Assembly (NCBI GenBank): GCA_002399445.1
Contig: DHDR01000019.1
Span: 141,296-191,597, forward strand
Direction: 5' to 3'
DNA from: Ruminococcaceae bacterium UBA4871
GTDB lineage: Bacteria > Bacillota > Clostridia > Oscillospirales > Acutalibacteraceae
DNA length: 50,302 bases
The translations under genes were made by a program, and so were the position numbers. Positions 41,988-48,661 of the stretch are shown here, piece by piece. The first letter of the stretch is position 1; every line of letters starts with the position of its first letter. Below the pieces are notes generated by a model. That model saw only the letters and a list, made by a program, of their open reading frames with translations. It was not told the origin of the DNA and did not search any database.

Positions 41988-43466
41988 ATGGCAGAGAATG
42001 GCTTAAAAGAAGCACTAGAGAAATTTGGTATTAAGAAAGCCATCAGCTATCTGCGCAAGGATCCGGAAAAGAACCTGCCGAAACTGATGGACATGATTGA
42101 TAAAGCAGATAAGGATAATATCTTTGCTGCTGCACGTTACTCTTTTCATCAGGCAATTGATGATCCCGGAAGCAATTGGAACAAGTTGATTTTCCATGTT
42201 GTTAAGGAAATTGATCCCCATATTCTGGAAACATTTTTCACAAATTTCTTTATGAACTCTACTTTTATCGGCGGACAAAAACAGATGGAATACCGCAAAA
42301 AATACGGTTGTAATGTTCCATGGGCAATTTTGCTGGATCCTACCAGCGCCTGCAATCTGCACTGCACCGGCTGCTGGGCTGCCGACTATGGTAACAAATT
42401 AAACTTATCCTTTGATGAAATTGACGACATCATCAATCAGGGTACCGCAATGGGTACTTACATGTACATCTACACCGGCGGCGAACCGTTGGTACGCAAG
42501 GATGACCTGATTAAAATCTGTGAAAAGCATTCGGAATGTATTTTCCTCTGCTTCACAAACGCAACTTTGATTGACGATAAATTTGCTTCCGATCTTCAGC
42601 GCGTTGGGAATTTTGTCCCCGCCATCAGTGTGGAAGGCTTTGAAGAAGCAACGGACAGTCGCCGTGGTAAAGGTACGTTCCAGAAAATCTGCAAAGCAAT
42701 TGATATTTTGAATGCACATAAAGTCCCATTCGGCATTTCCTGCTGCTACACCAGCCAAAATGTTGATTCCATCGGCAGTGAGGAATTCTTTGACTGGATG
42801 GTCGACAAGGGAGCAATCTTCACTTGGTTCTTTACCTATATGCCAATTGGCAAGGGTGCCCCGACAGATTTGATGGCAACTGCTGAACAGCGCGAGTTTA
42901 TGTATCACCGCATCCGTGATTTCCGTGCGACAAAGCCGCTGTTTACCATGGACTTTTGGAACGATGCAGAATATGTTTATGGCTGCATTGCCGGCGGGCG
43001 TTCTTATCTACATATCAATGCAAACGGAGATATTGAGCCTTGTGTATTTATCCATTACAGTGACTCCAATATACGTGAAAAGACTCTTTTGGAGGCTTAT
43101 TGTTCCCCACTGTTCATGCAGTATCATTTAAATCAGCCTTTTAATAAAAACATGCTTCGTCCCTGCCCGGTACTGGATAATCCTTACCGGTTGGAGGACA
43201 TGGTCAATAAAACGAATGCCCATCCTACCGATCTGGTCGGTCAGGAAACACCGCATGAACTTTGCGCAAAGTGCGAGCCTGTCGCCAATCAGTGGAAACC
43301 GATTGCTGACAAACTTTGGGCAACAAGCGGTGCCAATGGACGCCATTGTTTGGAATGTGATGATACCATTCTGCCGCAAAATTTGATTCCGGTAGAGGAA
43401 CGTATCTCTTTTGAAAATATGGTGAAGTTTGAGCAAGCCCAGAAAAAGCAACAAGGCAATGGCTGA
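41988..43466 (+). CDS. Radical SAM enzyme of unknown substrate
   Basis: A 492-residue radical SAM protein. An N-terminal helical extension (about residues 1-110) precedes the core, which has the cluster motif CNLHCTGCWAADYG near residue 120, YIYTGGEPLVRKDDL (SAM GGEP), and a C-terminal part with further Cys: GDIEPCVFIHYSD, LRPCPVLDNP, LCAKCEPVAN and GRHCLECDD, which may hold an auxiliary Fe-S cluster in SPASM fashion. I do not know the substrate. No peptide precursor or partner enzyme is evident next to it. GGAGG lies 8 nt before the ATG; an upstream TTG in frame is part of that Shine-Dalgarno region. It follows the AraC and DUF1836 regulators by 268 nt. Confidence 0.88.
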   Translation: MAENGLKEALEKFGIKKAISYLRKDPEKNLPKLMDMIDKADKDNIFAAARYSFHQAIDDPGSNWNKLIFHVVKEIDPHILETFFTNFFMNSTFIGGQKQMEYRKKYGCNVPWAILLDPTSACNLHCTGCWAADYGNKLNLSFDEIDDIINQGTAMGTYMYIYTGGEPLVRKDDLIKICEKHSECIFLCFTNATLIDDKFASDLQRVGNFVPAISVEGFEEATDSRRGKGTFQKICKAIDILNAHKVPFGISCCYTSQNVDSIGSEEFFDWMVDKGAIFTWFFTYMPIGKGAPTDLMATAEQREFMYHRIRDFRATKPLFTMDFWNDAEYVYGCIAGGRSYLHINANGDIEPCVFIHYSDSNIREKTLLEAYCSPLFMQYHLNQPFNKNMLRPCPVLDNPYRLEDMVNKTNAHPTDLVGQETPHELCAKCEPVANQWKPIADKLWATSGANGRHCLECDDTILPQNLIPVEERISFENMVKFEQAQKKQQGNG

Positions 43467-43515
43467 TTTCAAATTTTTCTATTGTTTTGTAAAATTATAA
43501 AATAGAATACAAAAG

Positions 43516-43560
43516 CGGAAACTGTCATATGAAAGGCAGTTTCCGTTTGTATTTTTATTT
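43516..43560. terminator. Terminator after the radical SAM gene
   Basis: CGGAAACTG (43516-43524) pairs with CAGTTTCCG (43537-43545) and is followed by a T-rich run on the plus strand; on the minus strand CTTTTG follows, so it may also serve the convergent collagen-like gene. Confidence 0.78.
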
Positions 43561-43588
43561 AAAATTGGCCAAATCAATCCGTTAATAT

Positions 43589-44470
43589 TTAAGGAATCGT
43601 TACGAAAATTGTGACAGCAACTCCATGTTCTAAGGCTCCTTCTCTTAAACTTGAGCTTGTGCTAATTTGAACAGATACAAGGGTTCCCTGTGTTACAGGG
43701 ACACTTCCAAAGCCTGTTGCCACACAATTAGGATCATCAGAATTGCTCGGGCCTCTTACAGTAGCGGATATACCTGTGCTCGTTGCATCTCTGAATCCAC
43801 AAGGGCTGGTAAAAACAGTAGCCGTAACAGTATCCGTGTCATCAGCTAATACTTCATCACGGATATTCAATACTACTCCTGTAATAGTGGAATTTACAGG
43901 AATTGTAACAGTATTTTTTACAAATGAAGTATCCGAAGTAGCATTATTACCAAGTCCAACCCATGCACCATTATTAACAGGCTGACCAGTTGCCAAATAA
44001 ATTGTCGATCCGCCTGGGCCTACAGCGCCTGTTGCACCCGTGGCACCATCAGCACCCGTGGCACCGTCAGCACCTGTTGCACCATCAGCGCCCGTGGCAC
44101 CGTCAGCACCCGTGGCACCGTCAGCACCCGTGGCACCATCAGCACCCGTGGCACCATCAGCACCCGTAGCACCGTCAGCACCCGTTGCACCGTCAGCGCC
44201 CGTTGCACCCGTGGCACCGTCAGCACCCGTGGCACCGTCAGCACCCGTGGCACCATCAGCACCCGTGGCACCATCAGCACCCGTGGCGCCTGTAGCACCC
44301 GTGGCGCCCGTAGCACCCGTGGCGCCCGTAGCACCTGTAGCACCCGTGGCGCCCGTAGGGCCAATACAACAGCAGCAGTTGCAGCAACACGGCCGTCTGC
44401 AACCGCATTTACCATACAAATCGTCATATGACGGTAAATAATCTGAATTATCGCATTTATAAGTGTTCAT
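43589..44470 (-). CDS. Collagen-like repeat protein (BclA type)
   Basis: A 293-residue protein in three parts: a Tyr/Asp-rich N-terminus ending in a dense Cys block (GKCGCRRPCCCNCCCCIG), a collagen-like domain of 38 Gly-X-Y triplets (GPT, then GAT and GAD alternating, ending GAV), and a C-terminal beta-rich domain of about 140 residues (GGSTIYLATGQPV...VAVTIFVTIP) like the trimerising heads of exosporium proteins. The Thr-rich repeats are typical O-glycosylation targets. AGGAGGT is 6 nt before the chosen ATG (MNTYKC); an ATG two codons earlier touches the Shine-Dalgarno. With no signal peptide and with spore genes in the window, a spore-surface role is likely but not shown. A glycosyltransferase gene lies just upstream. 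Confidence 0.88.
   Translation of the reverse strand: MNTYKCDNSDYLPSYDDLYGKCGCRRPCCCNCCCCIGPTGATGATGATGATGATGATGATGATGADGATGADGATGADGATGADGATGATGADGATGADGATGADGATGADGATGADGATGADGATGADGATGADGATGADGATGATGAVGPGGSTIYLATGQPVNNGAWVGLGNNATSDTSFVKNTVTIPVNSTITGVVLNIRDEVLADDTDTVTATVFTSPCGFRDATSTGISATVRGPSNSDDPNCVATGFGSVPVTQGTLVSVQISTSSSLREGALEHGVAVTIFVTIP
44021..44362. repeat. Collagen-coding tandem repeat, 18-bp units
   Basis: The Gly-X-Y region is built largely from 18-bp units coding GADGAT, with a 9-bp GAT-only part at the 5' end of the gene. Units are almost identical at DNA level, so the array can expand or shrink by slippage or recombination in steps that keep the frame. The opposite strand reads as a long Ala-Pro-Val repeat, which is an artefact. 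Confidence 0.93.
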
Positions 44471-44538
44471 ATTCATACCTCCTATTCCAGTTTATGCATA
44501 ATGTGTGAAAATGCGTTTTTTCATATAGGATGGTATTG

Positions 44539-45648
44539 TTAATCATGTTTTGCTTCTTTTACAGCAGCAGTTTGTTTAGAGAGCATTTCATGAAAATAAT
44601 TTCGATTATAAAGGACAGATGGATTGGCTGGCTTCCATTGGGCGGCTTTCTCATTATATTCCTGTGCTTTTTTAAAATCTCCTATGCGGTCATAGCAAAC
44701 ACAAAGTTGAATACATGGAAGATATCCATAGCAGTCCGGCTCACAAAAGCCTCCTTTAATGGGGTTTGGACGTTGTTTGAGAGCCTGTTCATACCAATAT
44801 ATTGAAATAGTGTATTTCTGCTTTTTTAAAAAATAGTTTCCGATTTCACAACATATCTCCGCTCGCGGAATATCATACTGAAAACTGCGCACCAGAGCAA
44901 GCAAGGCGTCCTTATCTTTCCCCTCATGAAAAAGGCAGTCTGCTAAAACGCGGCAGGCATCAATTCGGTTTTCAACCCACGTATTGTCGTCATCCAATAT
45001 TTTATATAAAATTTGTTCTGCTTTCCAATAACGGCCATGGTCACGAAGTTCCCGGGCGTAGTAATAGGACTGCCGTCTGTCCAAAATCCGACCATCTGCA
45101 ATCATTTTTTCAAAAATTCTAATATTTCGCTCTGAATCATAGGCTTTAACTTTTTGGTGTGTTACTGCGATTTCTACATATTGAATGACTCCTGATGGCG
45201 GAATAACTTCATGGATAGCCCCTTCCCACCGATAGTTTTTGTCTCGACGGAGCAAACGCTCCCTATAATAATAGAATGTGCATTTACCCGTTGCATCAAA
45301 CGCGACATTATAACGCATCATGACCATAGAAACATCTGAAGACAGCGTTTCTTTCAAGGTCCGAAAGGCAGCGCGGTCCTTTTCCAATAAAACATCATCC
45401 GCATCAAGCCAAAGGATATATTCTTTGGTGGCTTTTAAAAAGGAAAAGTTCCTTGCTGCTGCAAAATCGTCAATCCATGGAAACGAAAATATTTGGTCGG
45501 TATACTGTTTCGCAATTTCTATCGTTCGGTCGACAGATCCTGTATCGACGATAATGATTTCATCCACCAGGTCTTTTACCGAATCCAAACAGCGAGCCAA
45601 CGTCTTTTCTTCATCTTTAACAATCATACACAAGCTGATCTCAATCAT
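44539..45648 (-). CDS. Family 2 glycosyltransferase with TPR-like tail
   Basis: A 369-residue cytoplasmic enzyme. The N-terminal GT-A domain (about residues 1-220) has ISLCMIVKDEEKTLARCLDSV, EIIIVDTGSVDRTIEIA and the DxD-containing EYILWLDADDVLL. The C-terminal part has TPR-like helices (ARELRDHGRYWKAEQILYKIL, AEICCEIGNYFLKKQKYTISIYWYEQALKQRP, CVCYDRIGDFKKAQEYNEKAAQWKP). Enzymes of this SunS/glycosyltransferase type modify Cys, Ser or Thr of peptides. Because it lies directly upstream of the Thr-rich collagen-like gene in the same direction (about 70 nt), it may glycosylate that protein. AAGGAT is 9 nt before the ATG chosen (MIEISLCM); another ATG is two codons earlier. Confidence 0.87.
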   Translation of the reverse strand: MIEISLCMIVKDEEKTLARCLDSVKDLVDEIIIVDTGSVDRTIEIAKQYTDQIFSFPWIDDFAAARNFSFLKATKEYILWLDADDVLLEKDRAAFRTLKETLSSDVSMVMMRYNVAFDATGKCTFYYYRERLLRRDKNYRWEGAIHEVIPPSGVIQYVEIAVTHQKVKAYDSERNIRIFEKMIADGRILDRRQSYYYARELRDHGRYWKAEQILYKILDDDNTWVENRIDACRVLADCLFHEGKDKDALLALVRSFQYDIPRAEICCEIGNYFLKKQKYTISIYWYEQALKQRPNPIKGGFCEPDCYGYLPCIQLCVCYDRIGDFKKAQEYNEKAAQWKPANPSVLYNRNYFHEMLSKQTAAVKEAKHD

Positions 45649-45654
45649 AGGCAT

Positions 45655-45979
45655 TAATCCTTATTTAGTATTTTTAATACAGGGTATGCTATACAAAGAG
45701 AAATGCTAATAAGGCCATGTACGTTTCACTTTCAGCAATGAAATTTTTGTTTTTAAAATACTTAAAAACAGCCTAGTTGTTAAAACATTGTAATTTCATA
45801 TTTACGGAGTGATGAGTATGCAAAAAATATTAGATAAAAATGGAGTCGCATAAGTTACAAAAATTTGATAATAATCTTGCATACACGCACACGAAGAAAG
45901 TTAAAGGACGTAACAGTCATCACCGAACCATATTAGTCGTATTTTTTATGAAATTCTGAACATTAAAGAGTCTGGCTCA
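45655..45979 (+). other. Gene-poor region with 13-codon ORF
   Basis: About 325 bp, AT-rich, without a normal gene on either strand. At 45812-45853 a plus-strand mini-ORF (MSMQKILDKNGVA, then stop) has GGAGTGA upstream. The sequence after its stop could read on in the same style (VTKI, then more stops), so it may be the remnant of a longer gene. The region is followed by a strong plus-strand terminator, so some RNA probably runs through it. A short RNA, a leader peptide or a decayed gene are all possible; the promoter of the minus-strand glycosyltransferase gene must also be here. Confidence 0.4.
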
Positions 45980-46046
45980 GCCATTCAAAACGTCCCGCAG
46001 AGACATTGGGCTTTCTGCGGGACGTTTTGAATGGCAATTTTTTATA
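45980..46046 (+). terminator. 22-bp perfect hairpin terminator, plus strand
   Basis: The arms 45980-46001 and 46014-46035 are perfect complements (22 bp, including CGTCCCGCAGA / TCTGCGGGACG), loop 12 nt, followed on the plus strand by AATTTTTTATA. On the minus strand no U-run follows, so the polarity is plus. It overlaps the stop codon of the convergent comEA gene. Confidence 0.85.
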
Positions 46047-46395
46047 AATCGATTTGATCCTTGATTTGAGCGAAAAGTTTCTCCCCTACGCCCTTTACAT
46101 TTTTAAGTTCCTCAACACTATGAAAACCACCGTGTTGCTGTCTGTAAATAATAATCCGTTTGGCAAGCGCACTGCCCACACCTTTCAGACTTTCCAGTTG
46201 GGATACAGGAGAACTGTTCAAATGTACCTTCCCATTATAGGCACTGGAAAGTGTTTTTGAAGGTGTATCGGTCGTAACAACTGCAGCAGGGCTGCAAATA
46301 GGCGGGACAAAAAAGACATTATACCCAATACACAGAGCTGCCAGTACTGCCGCAATACCAATCAAAATTCGAATATGTACCCTTTCTTCATCCAT
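46042..46395 (-). CDS. comEA: ComEA-like helix-hairpin-helix DNA-binding protein
   Basis: A 117-residue protein with one N-terminal membrane segment (about residues 9-30), a short linker and a C-terminal (HhH)2 domain: VHLNSSPVSQLESLKGVGSALAKRIIIYRQQHGGFHSVEELKNVKGVGEKLFAQIKDQIDL. This is the double-stranded DNA receptor for natural transformation. It lacks the SLBB domain of the Bacillus protein, so it is a short form. Its ATG lies inside the end of the HAD gene (8-nt overlap). The partner channel ComEC is at 21.7-23.9 kb. Confidence 0.9.
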   Translation of the reverse strand: MDEERVHIRILIGIAAVLAALCIGYNVFFVPPICSPAAVVTTDTPSKTLSSAYNGKVHLNSSPVSQLESLKGVGSALAKRIIIYRQQHGGFHSVEELKNVKGVGEKLFAQIKDQIDL

Positions 46396-47194
46396 AACGT
46401 TTCATCAGATTATCTGCCAATTCTGCCACTGCGCCATTTCCGCATGGGCAAGTCACAAGATTCGCCATATGCTGCAAAGAGGGCTGTCCATCTGCAGGAA
46501 CAGCCGCAAAACCGGCTGTCTTGAGCATTTCACGGTCATTTTCATAATCTCCAATGGCAAAAACTGCTTTAGGAGAAAATCCGTATTTTTTCATCAAAAT
46601 CTGCAGTGTACTGCCCTTATTAACGCCTTCCGGCACAATTTCCAGATATGCAGGTGATGTAAGGACAAACTCCAGTCCGTTGTGAGGCTGTGCCTGCACA
46701 AAGGCCTTTAGCTCTGGCATTTCCTCTGGGTTGCAGCCTAACAGCGCCTTGCACCATGGCTGCGGAAAAGCGGAAATCTCTGCAGGATTCATGAGAACTT
46801 CCGGTGTCATAGAATTTTTAACATACCGGTTGCGACGAAGAATGGCTACCTCTTGAGTATTGAAAAGTTCTAATCCAACTTTCGGAAATTCTTTTGCAAC
46901 GGCCTGCAGAAGTGCAGGCAGCAAAGCTGTAGAAACGGAAAAAGAAGAAATAATTTTATGTTCACAAAAGTCATACAAAATAGTGCCGTTTAGTAAAATG
47001 CAGGGGACGTCCGGATAAATCTGCGAAAAATACTGGCCTGCTGACTGTTTTGTTCGGCCGGTAGCAATGGTAAAATGGCCGCCTAATTCCTGATAATGCG
47101 CCAGCGCTTCACAATTTCGTGTGGGAATTTCAAAGTGACTGTCAATTAATGTCCCATCCATATCGCAAACCAGCAGAATATCCTTTAACTGCAT
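46388..47194 (-). CDS. Cof-type HAD phosphatase
   Basis: A 268-residue HAD-superfamily hydrolase (Cof/IIB cap type). Motif I is LVCDMDGTLIDSHFEIP with nucleophile Asp, followed by FTIATGRTKQSA, KGSTLQILMKKYGF (motif III Lys) and AIGDYENDREMLKTAG (motif IV Asp). These enzymes dephosphorylate sugar phosphates, PLP or FMN; the substrate is unknown. The open frame runs about 40 codons further upstream into rluD, but GAGG lies 9 nt before the ATG at 47194 and the family starts there. Confidence 0.9.
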   Translation of the reverse strand: MQLKDILLVCDMDGTLIDSHFEIPTRNCEALAHYQELGGHFTIATGRTKQSAGQYFSQIYPDVPCILLNGTILYDFCEHKIISSFSVSTALLPALLQAVAKEFPKVGLELFNTQEVAILRRNRYVKNSMTPEVLMNPAEISAFPQPWCKALLGCNPEEMPELKAFVQAQPHNGLEFVLTSPAYLEIVPEGVNKGSTLQILMKKYGFSPKAVFAIGDYENDREMLKTAGFAAVPADGQPSLQHMANLVTCPCGNGAVAELADNLMKRYG

Positions 47195-47210
47195 AACAAT
47201 TTTCCTCTTT

Positions 47211-48134
47211 CTATTCAGTGCTTTTGAGCCTATGCAGAAAATCCATAAAGTAAGTTGGCAGAGGACTCGTAAATTCCATATATTCTTTTGTACGCGGATG
47301 TACAAAGCCAATTACGCGTGCATGCAGACACTGCCCCTTTAACCCCGGCGCCGGCTTCTTCGGACCGTAAACAACATCGCCTGCAACCGGATGTCCAATA
47401 TAAGCCATGTGTACACGAATCTGATGTGTGCGACCGGTTTCCAGCTTTAGCCGCACATATGTAAAGCCCTGATAGCGCTCCAATACATGGTAATGTGTGA
47501 CTGCATTCCGGCTGGCCTTGTCTGTAACGGCCATTTTCTTTCGGTCAACTGGATGTCGGCCAATGGGTGCATCAATAGTGCCATCATCCTGTTTGAGATT
47601 TCCATGCACGACCGCTTCGTAAATACGTGTGAAACTGTGCACCTTGATTTGCTCTGCCAAAAATTTATGAGCAAAATCATTTTTTGCCACAATCAATAAT
47701 CCGCTTGTATCCTTGTCTATGCGGTGAACAATACCCGGACGGATAACGCCATTGATACCGGAAAGTGTATTCCCACAATAGGCAAGCAATGCATTTACCA
47801 GCGTACCGGTATAATTTCCCGGTGCCGGATGCACAACCATTCCTTTGGGTTTATTGACCACCAGCAGATCGCCGTCTTCATATACGATGTCCAGCGGAAT
47901 TGATTCAGGCAGAACATCCAGTACCTGCGGATCCGGTATAACAGCAGAAAGGTCATCTCCCGCAGCAACCCGGTAACTCTTAACAAGCTGTTTTGTTCCT
48001 TTTGTGACACAGCCCTCACCAATATATTTTTCGGCAAGTGAACGTGTGAGCCCAATGTTCTGCTCACTCAAGAATTTATCCAGCCGCATCCCTGCCTGTT
48101 CTTTTTGAACTGTAAATTGATACATTTTAGGCAT
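47211..48134 (-). CDS. rluD: RluD-type 23S rRNA pseudouridine synthase
   Basis: A 307-residue pseudouridine synthase of the RluA/RluD family. N-terminal S4 RNA-binding domain (GMRLDKFLSEQNIGLTRSLAEKYIGEG), then the catalytic core with VNKPKGMVVHPAPGNYTGTLVNALL, IVHRIDKDTSGLLIVAKND (catalytic Asp) and KLETGRTHQIRVHMAYIGHPVAGD. The start MPKMYQF at 48134 has GGAAG 7 nt upstream and overlaps the end of lspA by 8 nt; the longer open frame goes deep into lspA and is rejected. Neighbour order lspA-rluD is conserved in Firmicutes. Confidence 0.93.
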   Translation of the reverse strand: MPKMYQFTVQKEQAGMRLDKFLSEQNIGLTRSLAEKYIGEGCVTKGTKQLVKSYRVAAGDDLSAVIPDPQVLDVLPESIPLDIVYEDGDLLVVNKPKGMVVHPAPGNYTGTLVNALLAYCGNTLSGINGVIRPGIVHRIDKDTSGLLIVAKNDFAHKFLAEQIKVHSFTRIYEAVVHGNLKQDDGTIDAPIGRHPVDRKKMAVTDKASRNAVTHYHVLERYQGFTYVRLKLETGRTHQIRVHMAYIGHPVAGDVVYGPKKPAPGLKGQCLHARVIGFVHPRTKEYMEFTSPLPTYFMDFLHRLKSTE

Positions 48135-48606
48135 TTTTTTCTTCCGCCTTTTTTTCTTCAGCACAATCACTAAGAAACAGATGCAAAACCAGCAGAATCA
48201 CACCAATAACGACACAGATATCTGCAAAGTTAAAGATATATGGGAAAAAATGAAAATGAATAAAATCAATTACATAGCCTCGTACCACTCGGTCAATGAT
48301 ATTCCCGATTCCACCACCAAGGATTAATGTGCAGGCCACCCAAGACAGCATATTGTGATGCTGATATCGGAACAGGACAAGGGTAATGACGACGCAGATA
48401 ACCGCTGTAATCAGTGCAATCAGCCACTGACAATTTTGAAAGATACCAAACGCTGCACCACGATTCTCTAAATAATCAAGTGAGAGGAAACCCGGAATCA
48501 ATGTCCGTGTTCCAACTGGCAGCAGAAACTGAATGACCAGTTGTTTTATGATTTGGTCTGCAGCAACCTCTGCTGCAACGAAAATCAAAGCAAGAATAGG
48601 CATCAT
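48127..48606 (-). CDS. lspA: Lipoprotein signal peptidase
   Basis: A 159-residue signal peptidase II with four membrane segments; it cleaves lipid-modified prolipoproteins. The catalytic Asp pair lies in GGGIGNIIDRVVRGYVIDF and FNFADICVVIGV; SLDYLENRGAAFGIFQN is the N-terminal family motif. Three ATGs follow AGGAGGAAA; the second, 6 nt after the AGGAGG, is chosen. The C-terminus is Lys/Glu-rich. Its Shine-Dalgarno lies only about 10 nt after the ileS terminator. Confidence 0.94.
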   Translation of the reverse strand: MMPILALIFVAAEVAADQIIKQLVIQFLLPVGTRTLIPGFLSLDYLENRGAAFGIFQNCQWLIALITAVICVVITLVLFRYQHHNMLSWVACTLILGGGIGNIIDRVVRGYVIDFIHFHFFPYIFNFADICVVIGVILLVLHLFLSDCAEEKKAEEKNA

Positions 48607-48622
48607 CATTTTCCTCCTGATA

Positions 48623-48651
48623 CAAAAAGCGGAGCGGTCAGCCGCCCCGCT
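48623..48651 (-). terminator. Terminator between ileS and lspA
   Basis: On the minus strand a 10-bp stem AGCGGGGCGG / CCGCTCCGCT (one G-U pair), 4-nt loop CTGA, then TTTTTGT. It ends ileS or tunes expression of lspA, whose Shine-Dalgarno is about 10 nt downstream. Confidence 0.85.
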
Positions 48652-48661
48652 CTGCTTACTT

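Noticed and set aside
44021..44362. Possible CRISPR array because of regular short repeats
   Set aside because: Units are contiguous 18-bp coding repeats without unique spacers, and no cas genes are near.
44040..44441. Plus-strand Ala-Pro-Val repeat protein opposite the collagen-like gene
   Set aside because: It is the complement of the Gly-X-Y repeats, has no ribosome-binding site, and the minus-strand gene has structured domains on both sides.
45777..45804. Rex box or sigmaA promoter in TTGTTAAAACATTGTAA with TATTTA
   Set aside because: The Rex palindrome is incomplete (TTGTAA instead of TTAACAA) and the -10 match is poor with a 16-nt spacer, so neither call is supported.
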